IMG/VR virus record: IMGVR_UViG_3300047554_000285
Span: 1 to 33,807 of that record
Direction: 5' to 3' (one strand)
From: a virus
Length of the DNA: 33,807 nt
The position numbers and the translations under genes are program-made. Positions 24,019 to 29,979 of the stretch are shown piece by piece (position 1 is the first letter of the stretch; each line of letters opens with the position of its first letter). Below the pieces are notes generated by a model. The model searched no databases and was not told the DNA's origin. It worked only from the letters and a program-made list of their open reading frames with translations.

Positions 24019-24130
24019 GCTGCCCCCTTGCGCGGATAGCTTCAACAATTCGGTCGCCTGTTTTCATAATGGCGATTGCAATAATCATTAATGAAACAAA
24101 AATTACTCCTTCTCCAAATGTCATAATCAT
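24008..24130 (-). CDS. 40-residue single-span membrane miniprotein
   Basis: A short gene starting at ATG 24130, which forms ATGA with the upstream stop and has AGGGGG 5 bases upstream. The product has a hydrophobic span (VIFVSLMIIAIAIM, about residues 9-22) and then a charged tail DRIVEAIRARGQHGD. The tail repeats the C-terminal AIRARGQ of the upstream gene because the underlying DNA is duplicated. It overlaps the next gene by 11 bp. The function is unknown. A longer overlapping frame on the same strand (24042-24293) is judged a shadow. Confidence 0.52.
   Translation of the reverse strand: MIMTFGEGVIFVSLMIIAIAIMKTGDRIVEAIRARGQHGD
24020..24040 (-). repeat. Ribosome-site repeat, copy 2
   Basis: A 21-bp segment identical at 20 of 21 positions to the one at 24133-24153. 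It encodes the C-terminal AIRARG part of the 40-residue miniprotein and contains the AGGGGG used by the zinc-finger gene starting at 24018. Confidence 0.75.
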
Positions 24131-24333
24131 CCCTGCCCCCTTGCACGGATAGCATTAGCAGCCACTTTAAAATAATTGGTGTACAAATCTTTTTCAGCAA
24201 GTAAATCCATTGCTTTGGCACACTCCTCACGCTCCAACCAAACCAAATTTTCAAACGCTGGCAGTTTGGCCATAATGTCTGGAGTAAAGTCAAACCCTGC
24301 TTCGTTTAACATTCGTAAAAGTTTGTGGTTCAT
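24127..24333 (-). CDS. Hypothetical small phage protein (ANAIRARG type)
   Basis: A 68-residue protein. The N-terminal half (MNHKLLRMLNEAGFDFTPDI) and the C-terminal EREECAKAMDLLAEKDLYTN then ANAIRARGQG resemble small phage proteins with an 'ECAK...ANAIRARG' ending that occur in many early operons. No function is known. The start has a perfect GGAGGGG 4 bases upstream and overlaps the upstream stop as ATGA. It is preferred over the overlapping frame 24042-24293 because of its ribosome site, start coupling and family resemblance. Confidence 0.6.
   Translation of the reverse strand: MNHKLLRMLNEAGFDFTPDIMAKLPAFENLVWLEREECAKAMDLLAEKDLYTNYFKVAANAIRARGQG
24133..24153 (-). repeat. Ribosome-site repeat, copy 1
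   Basis: A 21-bp segment differing at one position from 24020-24040. It encodes the C-terminal AIRARG of the 68-residue protein and supplies the AGGGGG ribosome site of the miniprotein starting at 24130. The duplication suggests that the miniprotein arose, or was inserted, together with a copy of the ribosome site. Confidence 0.75.
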
Positions 24334-24674
24334 TTCCCCTCCCTAAATTTTATTATTTGCTCTTTTGCTTCTTCAGCGCCTTTACATACCAGCACGGTAT
24401 CGCCAATGCTGCGCAAGTAGTTGTGCCAATCTTTTTGATGTGGGCTGACCGTACCGCCTTTGATGCGCTTCATTTCAATCCACAGTTTCCACTCTGGTGC
24501 GTACAGGTCTGGAACGCCTGGACTAACTCCCTCGACCTTTAACCGTGCGGCCACCGTAATGGATCGCTTCTCGCCATTAGCAATGGCAAAAATTCTTACC
24601 TCTTTATACGTCTGGCGAAACCATTTAACGACTTCTCGTTGCTCTTCATGTTCGGTGGGGATTCGTTCAGTCAT
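24330..24674 (-). CDS. VRR-NUC domain nuclease
   Basis: A 114-residue protein with the virus-type replication-repair nuclease pattern: E near the N-terminus (HEEQREVVKWFRQ), then GVSPGVPDLYAPEWKLWIEM followed by K as the PD...ExK core, and SPHQKDWHNYLRSIGDTVLV as the conserved Q and following strand. Such domains cut branched or flap DNA and accompany phage helicases, as here. ATG at 24674 is chosen (AAGGAAATGG upstream, 8-bp overlap with the helicase stop). The position immediately after the SF2 helicase suggests they act together on recombination intermediates. Confidence 0.85.
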   Translation of the reverse strand: MTERIPTEHEEQREVVKWFRQTYKEVRIFAIANGEKRSITVAARLKVEGVSPGVPDLYAPEWKLWIEMKRIKGGTVSPHQKDWHNYLRSIGDTVLVCKGAEEAKEQIIKFREGK

Positions 24675-26268
24675 TCCATTTCCTTGATAGGACGCGATAA
24701 AACTTGCCTTCTTTTTTATACGCAATCGTGGCCGGTGGTTTGCCGTGGTTCATGTACGTGGCAATTTGGTCTAACTTCGTCACACCAACAGCAAACAATT
24801 CACGGCTACCCACACCGGACGAATTAGCCATCTTGGCTAACTCTCTAACCGCTCTGTCGCCAGCATAGCCATCGTGGCGAAGTGGCAGGTACTCAGTAAT
24901 TGATGGGTCGGACAAATTCTTTGAATAATAACTGACGGCCAACATTTCTTTACCACTAGCATTGCTGATGTGCTTGCGCCAGTTCCATCCGGTAATAATC
25001 ATGTCTTTGGCATCCATGCCCATAATATCGTCGTGACGTAGCGTCAATGGTTTCGACACGGACGGCGGGAATTCATGGCCACACGATGGACATATTTTCA
25101 TGGATATGGCGCAGAGTTCATGGCACTCGGTGCAAACCTTGACCGGCATTTCACCGTTTCCAGACCCTGCTTTATTGGGCGGCTGCACGTTGGTAATCGG
25201 GCCATGCGTTTCAACCACTCCCGCAAAATCCAACACCAAGCAATGGTCGATGTGATCTTTAATGCGCATACCGCGACCAGCCATTTGCACGTACAGGCTG
25301 GCGCTCATAGTTGGGCGCAGCATGGCGATTAGATCAATATTAGGAGCATCAAAACCAGTAGTAAGTACGTTAGCATTTGTTAGTGCCCTTATTTTTCCAG
25401 ATTTAAATTCATGGATGATTCGCTCTCGGTCTGTCTTTGATGTCTCGCCAGTGATGCAAGCCGACTTGATGCCTTGGTCGCGCAGCTCAATCGATACGTT
25501 TTTTGCGTGATTGATACCTGCACAAAAGAATAGCCACGACTTTCTATCGCCAGCCAAGCGAATGACTTCGGCCACAACGCTCTCATTATTCTTTCTTGTA
25601 TCGACTGCTTTCTGTAGTTCGGCCTCAATGAACTCGCCGCCACGTTTTTTAACGTCACTAGTATCTAGCTTGGCCGTGGTGGTCTTTGATCGTAGCGTGG
25701 ATAAATAACCTTTATAAATTAACTCCTCGATGCTGACCGGCTCAATCAAATCATCAAATATGGCTGGTTTGTCGGTAATAAGGCCATGGCCCATTCTGTA
25801 AGGGCTAGCTGTTAAACCAATAATGCGCAACTCTGGATTGATTACCTTCAATTGAGTCAATAAATCACGATAGCCACCCTCGTTTTTGTGACTAACCAGA
25901 TGGCATTCATCAATAATGACCAGATCAATATGGCCAAGATAGTCAGCCTTAGTGCGCACCGATTGAATGCCAGCGAAGGTTATCGGCTCACCTAAGTCGC
26001 GCTTACCAATACCAGCTGAATAAATGCCAAGCGGAGCGCCTGGCCAATGTTGGCGCATCTTTTCGGCGTTTTGCTCGATCAATTCTTTAACGTGCGTAAG
26101 CATCAGGATTTTTGTCTCTGGCCATTTCTGCACGGCATCCTTGCATAACGCAGCAACAATGTGGCTCTTGCCCGAACCGGTTGGCAGCACTAAACACGGA
26201 TTGCCTTTGTTTTTTTCGAGCCAATCGTATAGCTGATTGATGGTTCGCTGTTGGTAGTCACGGAGCAT
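24667..26268 (-). CDS. SF2 DEAD/DEAH-type helicase with zinc knuckle
   Basis: A 533-residue helicase. Motif I PTGSGKS (residues 29-35), motif II DECH (120-123), motif III TAS (153-155), motif V TTGFDAPNID (303-312) and motif VI QMAGRGMR (328-335) are all present. A four-cysteine knuckle follows: C379, C382, C393, C396 in VCTECHEL...CPSCGHEF. The C-terminal 130 residues form an extra domain. It resembles phage homologues of the RecG/UvsW-like SF2 helicases involved in branch migration and replication restart. The ATG at 26268 has no clear ribosome binding site and follows a 175-bp leader with a conserved element. Confidence 0.92.
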   Translation of the reverse strand: MLRDYQQRTINQLYDWLEKNKGNPCLVLPTGSGKSHIVAALCKDAVQKWPETKILMLTHVKELIEQNAEKMRQHWPGAPLGIYSAGIGKRDLGEPITFAGIQSVRTKADYLGHIDLVIIDECHLVSHKNEGGYRDLLTQLKVINPELRIIGLTASPYRMGHGLITDKPAIFDDLIEPVSIEELIYKGYLSTLRSKTTTAKLDTSDVKKRGGEFIEAELQKAVDTRKNNESVVAEVIRLAGDRKSWLFFCAGINHAKNVSIELRDQGIKSACITGETSKTDRERIIHEFKSGKIRALTNANVLTTGFDAPNIDLIAMLRPTMSASLYVQMAGRGMRIKDHIDHCLVLDFAGVVETHGPITNVQPPNKAGSGNGEMPVKVCTECHELCAISMKICPSCGHEFPPSVSKPLTLRHDDIMGMDAKDMIITGWNWRKHISNASGKEMLAVSYYSKNLSDPSITEYLPLRHDGYAGDRAVRELAKMANSSGVGSRELFAVGVTKLDQIATYMNHGKPPATIAYKKEGKFYRVLSRKWND

Positions 26269-26367
26269 AAATTTTTATCAATAATGGCGAGGTACTTGCC
26301 GCCCTAGCTATTTCTCGTCGCCGGTGGTGCAATCCGGCATTCACTAGTTTGGCTTTCCCTCAAAATG
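26269..26367 (-). other. Helicase leader with two hairpins and no ribosome site
   Basis: Non-coding stretch between box B of the conserved element and the helicase ATG. On the minus strand GCCGG-ATTGCACCA-CCGGC and GGCG...CGCC can form hairpins. The 15 bases before the ATG (A/T-rich) hold no Shine-Dalgarno match. A 10-codon frame MPDCTTGDEK lies within but has no ribosome site. Box C of the element (26343-26353) is included. Unusual in an operon where nearly every gene is coupled. Confidence 0.5.
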
Positions 26368-26443
26368 GGTGGGGTACTCATGGTGCTGGACAAAACAAAG
26401 TATCTCCGCTCCACTATGCCTAGTTCCACTTTCCCCCATAAAC
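26368..26443 (-). repeat. Conserved three-box intergenic element, copy 1 (boxes A and B)
   Basis: On the minus strand the gap after the Cas4/RecB-like gene starts with box A, GTTTATGGGGGAAA (26430-26443), directly after the stop. Box B, GAGTACCCCACC, lies at 26368-26379, and box C, GCCAAACTAGT, follows at 26343-26353. The same boxes in the same order occur in the other large gap of the operon (27495-27624). TGGGG of box A can pair with CCCCA of box B. A 31-codon frame starting in box A (MGESG...) is open but lacks a ribosome site, and box B is read in a different frame from copy 2, so an RNA or DNA element is more likely than a peptide. Confidence 0.6.
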
Positions 26444-27472
26444 TTAACCGACCAACCTCGCATTAAACTCACGACGAAACTCTGTCGAAAATTCGTCAGG
26501 GTTGGCGCAGACTGCTGGATTGGCCAGTATCTCCTTTGATCCAAACACATTGACATCAGGCTCACCGTTAATAACATCTTTGTTATTAATGACGTAAATG
26601 GCTTGCCATTCGTTCTCGCTTTCCTTGCGCTGATACGGCACTAGATCAGGATGCAGTACGTGCGAATCGCAGCCTTCACGCTGCCACTCCACTGGTATCT
26701 CGTTGGCATCATGACGCTCACACCGCCACGTTGAATTCTCTAAGGCGGTGGAATGCGCGCACGTTCTGCAATTAACGTGTTTGGTGATCTTGGACTCAAA
26801 ACAAAAGTCATGCGCAGCACACCATTTACATTGATACCACGTTGGATCGGCTGACAATGGCTCCGGCATCCGGTCAGACAAAGCAATACGCTTTCCTCGC
26901 GCAATCGCTTTCTCTGCCACCTCTTTATCAAACTTGACCCGCTCGGTGTAGATGCGGTCATCATCCTTGCAAACAGCCACGTACAGCGCACGATCAATCT
27001 TGGTTCCTGCCATGTAGGTTTGCATCTGGATGAAATGCTCTGGCTTGGATTCTTCGACACCCTTTTTTTCCACATCGTTAAACGACTTGGCGCTATGGGT
27101 TTTGAATTCGGCGACGTGTTCGGTCTTTGGTGCGCCTGGCACACCAGATTTGATTACGCCGTCCAAACTTCCCGATACGTGGGAGCCAAAGTCAACTCTG
27201 GATTGGTTGCCGGTCGTGCGCTGAATATCGATGCCAATCGCACGAAGGTCGCTAACGATCTGCGCCTCTTCTAGATTGCCGCGACGAAATACGCGCAAAA
27301 TTCGACCGTCAAAGGCTTGTTGTACTGCCCAACGAAACGACAGCCACAACCAACGGTCGCAAGGGTGACCCAAAGTCGATGCGCCAAGGTGTGGCCGTGG
27401 CGGCTCTTGGCGGCTTTCGTGGTGCTTGTCAATCAGGTTAGCAATGCTGTATTCTGGTTCTGGAATTTTCAT
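26444..27472 (-). CDS. Cas4/RecB-like PD-(D/E)xK exonuclease with Fe-S cysteines
   Basis: A 342-residue nuclease. The N-terminal GASTLGHPCDRWLWLSFRW carries the H and first cysteine. The catalytic core reads GSLDGVIKSG...HVAEFKTHSAKSF (D and E-x-K) followed by FIQMQTYMAG (Q..Y). Then CKWCAAHDFC gives CX2CX5C, so with the earlier cysteine four ligands for a 4Fe-4S cluster are present, as in Cas4 and AddB-type nucleases. A second cysteine group (CRTCAHST...CERHD...CDSH) forms a likely zinc site. It probably acts as a 5'-3' exonuclease feeding single-stranded DNA to the Sak4-like annealing system. ATG at 27472 has GAAGGAG upstream. Confidence 0.85.
   Translation of the reverse strand: MKIPEPEYSIANLIDKHHESRQEPPRPHLGASTLGHPCDRWLWLSFRWAVQQAFDGRILRVFRRGNLEEAQIVSDLRAIGIDIQRTTGNQSRVDFGSHVSGSLDGVIKSGVPGAPKTEHVAEFKTHSAKSFNDVEKKGVEESKPEHFIQMQTYMAGTKIDRALYVAVCKDDDRIYTERVKFDKEVAEKAIARGKRIALSDRMPEPLSADPTWYQCKWCAAHDFCFESKITKHVNCRTCAHSTALENSTWRCERHDANEIPVEWQREGCDSHVLHPDLVPYQRKESENEWQAIYVINNKDVINGEPDVNVFGSKEILANPAVCANPDEFSTEFRREFNARLVG
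27426..27455 (+). promoter_or_regulatory. Candidate antisense promoter
   Basis: On the plus strand TTGTCA (27426-27431, five of six consensus positions) is followed after 18 bp by TATTCT (27450-27455). An alternative reading gives TGTATT (27448-27453) preceded by TGC, an extended -10. A transcript would start near 27462 and run through the terminator at 27502-27529. The match is moderate and unproven. Confidence 0.35.
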
Positions 27473-27494
27473 GATTCCATTCTCCTTCGTGTGG

Positions 27495-27624
27495 ACTAGT
27501 TGGGCAGGGATCAAACCCTGCCCTTTTTTATTGGTGGGGTACTCGCTGCGTCTGGCGCAAAGCATCAACCGGCGAACCGATCTGTATCTTCACTTGTAAC
27601 CAGTAGCCGTTTTCCCCCATAAAC
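27495..27624 (-). repeat. Conserved three-box intergenic element, copy 2
   Basis: Box A, GTTTATGGGGGAAA, lies at 27611-27624, a few bases after the DUF669 gene stop. Box B, GAGTACCCCACC, lies at 27533-27544. Box C, GCCCAACTAGT, lies at 27495-27505 and overlaps the hairpin at 27502-27523. Between A and B (66 bases, versus 50 in copy 1) two hairpins are possible: AUCGG-UUCG-CCGGU and UGCG-CCAGA-CGCA. Two copies with identical outer boxes but different spacers argue for a functional element or a shared recombination boundary rather than chance. Confidence 0.6.
27502..27529 (+). terminator. Perfect plus-strand intrinsic terminator inside the leftward operon
   Basis: GGGCAGGG (27502-27509) and CCCTGCCC (27516-27523) form an 8-bp perfect stem with a 6-base loop, followed by six T residues on the plus strand. 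All flanking genes are on the minus strand, where the hairpin has no T tail after it (A residues precede it). It would therefore stop antisense transcription, either from readthrough or from a dedicated short RNA. Confidence 0.85.
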
Positions 27625-27627
27625 TCA

Positions 27628-28101
27628 TTACTTCTTCTGCCAAGGTGGCGCAGCTTTACCACTCGCTGCCGCTTTCGCCACCGGTGCGGGTGGTGTTGAG
27701 CCAGCAATAGCTTTGAAACCTTTGACTTCGTTCTGGTCGCCGTACTGATCGCTCGCTTTAATAGCAATCTTGATAGAAAGTTGGCCACCGATCAGCTCAT
27801 CTGTGTCTTGCACCTTAGCAATGCCAATGGCGCGCATGATTTCACCTAATTGCTGGCGTCCAATTCCCTCAGCTGTTGCGTTAGGGTTACGAATGTTCAG
27901 GTTACCAAAGACAATGCGCCCCTGATGCGTTGGCCCGATAATGTCGTAGCGGATCGCAATGTACTGACCAGTACCTGCTTTGGTATTCTTCAATTCAGCG
28001 CCAGTAATACTGGCCGTGTACCAACCGGCTGGCAGCGGTTCATACGATTTTTCTGATACCGGCATATCTTCAGCCGAAAATGTTTGGTCTAAAAAAGCCA
28101 T
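27628..28101 (-). CDS. DUF669 protein, putative ssDNA-binding role
   Basis: A 157-residue protein of the DUF669 type: YEPLPAGWYTASITGAELKN then TKAGTGQYIAIRYDIIGPTH form an OB-like beta domain, followed by GRQQLGEIMRAIGI. The C-terminus is proline and alanine rich and ends PPWQKK, lacking the acidic tip of cellular SSB proteins. Members commonly sit beside phage single-strand annealing or Sak-type genes, as here, so a role in binding single-stranded DNA is likely but not shown. The start shares one base with the preceding stop (TAATG). Confidence 0.78.
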   Translation of the reverse strand: MAFLDQTFSAEDMPVSEKSYEPLPAGWYTASITGAELKNTKAGTGQYIAIRYDIIGPTHQGRIVFGNLNIRNPNATAEGIGRQQLGEIMRAIGIAKVQDTDELIGGQLSIKIAIKASDQYGDQNEVKGFKAIAGSTPPAPVAKAAASGKAAPPWQKK

Positions 28102-28493
28102 TATTCTTCTCCGATCATGGTGATTGTGAAAGTTGGGCGACCTGGCGTGGTCGTAATTGCACCCAACAAAGGTTTGGTGATGCTCTCATCTGCTGCCTTC
28201 CAAGCGGCCGCAGCAATCTCAGGTTTCCAACGAAACAAACTATTCAAATGTTCTTCGAGTCCGTGAGCAGCCGCCAACTCCTGCAACTTGTCGGCGTTGA
28301 CCTTGCGGTTCATGCGGCCTTCGACCTTAACCACGTACTGGCCAACCTCGCGGTTTTGCGTACCCTCAAAGGCTTCAGGCACTTTGAAATGCTTGACCAA
28401 TTTGTCTTCGATCTGGCGACGGTAGTTTGTCGCTGCCGCTTCTTCCATCTTGGCGATAGTCCATTCCTTGGACAGCGTTTCGATTTCGTTCAT
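28101..28493 (-). CDS. Conserved phage protein near Sak4 (DUF7173-like)
   Basis: A 130-residue protein, charged and mostly helical. The start MNEIETLSKEWTIAKMEEAA then ATNYRRQIEDKLVKHFKVPE forms a helical hairpin. The middle has REVGQYVVKVEGRMNRKVNA and the C-terminus is beta-like (RPTFTITMIGEE). It resembles a family found in the recombination cluster of other phages with DUF669 and Sak4-like genes. The family name is tentative. A nuclease or recombination accessory role is possible, but no catalytic motif is clear. ATG at 28493 forms ATGA with the upstream miniprotein gene. Confidence 0.6.
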   Translation of the reverse strand: MNEIETLSKEWTIAKMEEAAATNYRRQIEDKLVKHFKVPEAFEGTQNREVGQYVVKVEGRMNRKVNADKLQELAAAHGLEEHLNSLFRWKPEIAAAAWKAADESITKPLLGAITTTPGRPTFTITMIGEE

Positions 28494-28561
28494 AGAATCC
28501 ACTCCACGATGGTTTCAGCGAAGATGGCCAAGGCCATGACGATGGCGATGTTGATGTTCAT
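28490..28561 (-). CDS. 23-residue membrane miniprotein in the recombination cluster
   Basis: An exceptionally short gene. ATG at 28561 has AGGAG 8 bases upstream and forms ATGA with the stop before it; its own stop forms ATGA with the start after it. The product is almost wholly hydrophobic (MNINIAIVMALAIFAETIVE then WIL), enough for one membrane span. Removing it would break the otherwise continuous coupling between the genes at 28758 and 28493. The alternative is that it is only a translational bridge and the peptide has no function. Confidence 0.55.
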   Translation of the reverse strand: MNINIAIVMALAIFAETIVEWIL

Positions 28562-28758
28562 GTATGTATCTCCTGAATTCTAATTTCCATCATCATGTCG
28601 GCATACTCATACGCAGCAATTGCAACATCCTCTTTTGAATCTAAATGCGCATCAGGATTCCAAAGCAATGATTGCAACGCTTTTGCTGCAAAGTAATCAC
28701 GCAAATCCATGCCAGGCTCATCATCAAACGCACTATTATTTATTGGAAATGCTTTCAT
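28558..28758 (-). CDS. Conserved small phage protein (GMDLRDYFAAKALQ type)
   Basis: A 66-residue protein with GMDLRDYFAAKALQSLLWNP followed by EDVAIAAYEYADMMMEIRIQ. I recognise this pattern from many phages, where it reads 'G.tLRDYFAaKAmQ...a...AY..AdaMl'. It is a small helical protein of unknown role, commonly in early or replication regions. ATG at 28758 forms ATGA with the stop of the Sak4-like gene, and its end couples to the 23-residue miniprotein gene. Confidence 0.7.
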   Translation of the reverse strand: MKAFPINNSAFDDEPGMDLRDYFAAKALQSLLWNPDAHLDSKEDVAIAAYEYADMMMEIRIQEIHT

Positions 28759-29432
28759 TTCTTTGCTCCAATCTTAGAAATAATGACACCAAGGTCTGCC
28801 GTCTCCCACGATTCGAGCTTGCCAGAGCGATCCTTGGCCAACCAGAGGCCATCGGAATCGCACATCAAAGCGCGTTGGCTATTGCCTTCGGCATCGCGCT
28901 CAACACGCAAGGCTAGAACTTCGTCGAAGAAATACGGCAAACTCTGGCCGGTCTTGTTGCCAGGCATACTTGGCGCATACAAAACACGCCCCATTTCATC
29001 CTGCGTTTTTTCCAACTTTGCGCTCATATAAACGTGCTTTGCTGGCAGGTCGCGGAAGACGCGAATAATATCGGCCATCTGTTCCTGCATCGCGCCGTAT
29101 GCAGCGCGTGGGTCTTTGTTGACCTTTTTTTCGTAGTTCAACACGACCTCGGCGATTTCGCTGATGCTGTCAATGGCCACCGATTCAAAGTGTTTCGCTT
29201 CCGCAGATTCAGCCAGCCATTTGTAGGCTTCTTGCAGCTCGGCCATCGTGGTGATTTCGAGGTACGGCAGTTCGGCATCCTGAATCGATAGAAGGCCGCC
29301 TTCGGCGCTCAGAACGATTGGGTTAGGCAGCGTTGGGATCAGGCTAGTCTTACCTGCACCGGCTTGGCCATAGACCAAGAGCTTCACACCATTGCCGGCT
29401 AGATTGCCGGTGGATTTGAGATTAATGGCCAC
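28755..29432 (-). CDS. Sak4-like P-loop ATPase
   Basis: A 225-residue RecA-fold ATPase with Walker A GQAGAGKT (residues 22-29) and Walker B ESVAIDSI with D88. Then DPRAAYGAMQEQMADIIRVF and HVYMSAKLEKTQDEMGRVLY follow, and the C-terminal half is beta-rich. This matches the phage AAA_24/Sak4 family, short relatives of RecA/Rad51 that promote single-strand annealing together with an SSB-like partner. Here the DUF669 protein could be that partner. The start is GTG with a perfect GGAGGTGA ribosome site 4 bases upstream, overlapping the preceding gene by 11 bp. Confidence 0.82.
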   Translation of the reverse strand: MAINLKSTGNLAGNGVKLLVYGQAGAGKTSLIPTLPNPIVLSAEGGLLSIQDAELPYLEITTMAELQEAYKWLAESAEAKHFESVAIDSISEIAEVVLNYEKKVNKDPRAAYGAMQEQMADIIRVFRDLPAKHVYMSAKLEKTQDEMGRVLYAPSMPGNKTGQSLPYFFDEVLALRVERDAEGNSQRALMCDSDGLWLAKDRSGKLESWETADLGVIISKIGAKK

Positions 29433-29625
29433 GGGTCACCTCCGCATAACTCAAGTCGGGATTGTTGTTCTCAGCCGCCGCCCAAATGTGTGCCCACTCT
29501 TGTGCCGTTTTGCTGCTGCTAATAGATTGGGTGTTGCAGTTATGCGCCACCAATACAGCGTCAACGTCATCCAAGAAGATGTCGTATTCAGCGTAGATGG
29601 CTTTTGCATCCTTTGAAATAATCAT
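29422..29625 (-). CDS. Hypothetical small acidic protein
   Basis: A 67-residue protein. The N-terminal part (MIISKDAKAIYAEYDIFLDD then VDAVLVAHNCNTQSIS) is followed by a tryptophan-containing helix (AQEWAHIWAAAENNNPDL). It is acidic overall, without membrane segment or metal motif. AAGGAAA lies just before the ATG, and the 3' end overlaps the Sak4-like gene, supplying its ribosome site. The family is not recognised. Confidence 0.55.
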   Translation of the reverse strand: MIISKDAKAIYAEYDIFLDDVDAVLVAHNCNTQSISSSKTAQEWAHIWAAAENNNPDLSYAEVTRGH

Positions 29626-29638
29626 TTTCCTTCTCCTA

Positions 29639-29860
29639 TTAATATTTGATGCCGACTTTTGCTGGGTCTAAACCCGCATCAGCTAAACGCTGGCCAACTG
29701 ATGAATGAAAAGAGCGAATCATTGCTGAGTAAAATTCCTCTGATCCATCATTTATGTGTCCACAATTCTCAGCATCAACGCATTCGTCAGTGAAAATACA
29801 AGCTCCAAAAGTCTCATCAACGAGCTTGGTCATTTCTTCGTACTGTTTGCGATTTTTCAT
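29639..29860 (-). CDS. First gene of the leftward early operon, hypothetical
   Basis: A 73-residue protein read first from the strong promoter at 29916-29944. It has an acidic cysteine-containing centre (FGACIFTDECVDAENCGHIN, with three cysteines and a histidine, possibly a metal site) and a helical C-terminus (FHSSVGQRLADAGLDPAKVG). It does not match a family I know. As the promoter-proximal gene it may act soon after infection, perhaps on the host. AAGGGGAAG precedes the ATG by about 4 bases. Confidence 0.6.
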   Translation of the reverse strand: MKNRKQYEEMTKLVDETFGACIFTDECVDAENCGHINDGSEEFYSAMIRSFHSSVGQRLADAGLDPAKVGIKY

Positions 29861-29905
29861 TTTCTTCCCCTTCGTTTACTCGCCGGTCAGGGTATCTGGT
29901 TGGCG

Positions 29906-29917
29906 ATTGCTTGCAAT
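29906..29917. promoter_or_regulatory. Operator-like inverted repeat
   Basis: ATTGC (29906-29910) and GCAAT (29913-29917) form a 5-bp inverted repeat around TT. It covers the expected start site of the leftward promoter and the -35 of the rightward one. A small HTH gene lies just downstream, so this is a plausible operator, but it is only one short match. Confidence 0.35.
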
Positions 29918-29939
29918 ATTAGCGAATACAAAGTAGTAT
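29911..29939 (+). promoter_or_regulatory. Candidate rightward promoter for the HTH gene
   Basis: TTGCAA (29911-29916) and TAGTAT (29934-29939) are separated by 17 bp, each matching four of six consensus positions. It is weaker than the opposing promoter with which it shares bases: its -35 overlaps the other's -10 and the reverse. Transcription would start about 29946 and lead to the gene at 29980. Confidence 0.4.
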
Positions 29940-29944
29940 GTCAA
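29916..29944 (-). promoter_or_regulatory. Strong sigma70 promoter of the leftward operon
   Basis: Read on the minus strand, TTGACA (29944-29939) is a perfect -35 box, followed after exactly 17 bp by TAATAT (29921-29916), five of six consensus positions. The predicted start near 29909 is about 50 bp before the first leftward gene. No phage RNA polymerase was found, so host RNA polymerase is the likely user. Confidence 0.85.
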
Positions 29945-29979
29945 CACTTTATTGTGCAAAAACAACGGAGAATTATAAA

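Noticed and set aside
24042-24293. 83-codon frame on the minus strand
   Set aside because: It overlaps two better supported coupled genes (24127-24333 and 24008-24130), has no convincing ribosome site, and the translation looks like random out-of-frame sequence.
26413-26435. 30-31 codon peptides beginning MGESG and MGENG in the duplicated element
   Set aside because: No ribosome site precedes either ATG, and the conserved 3' box is read in different frames in the two copies, so conservation is at the nucleotide level.
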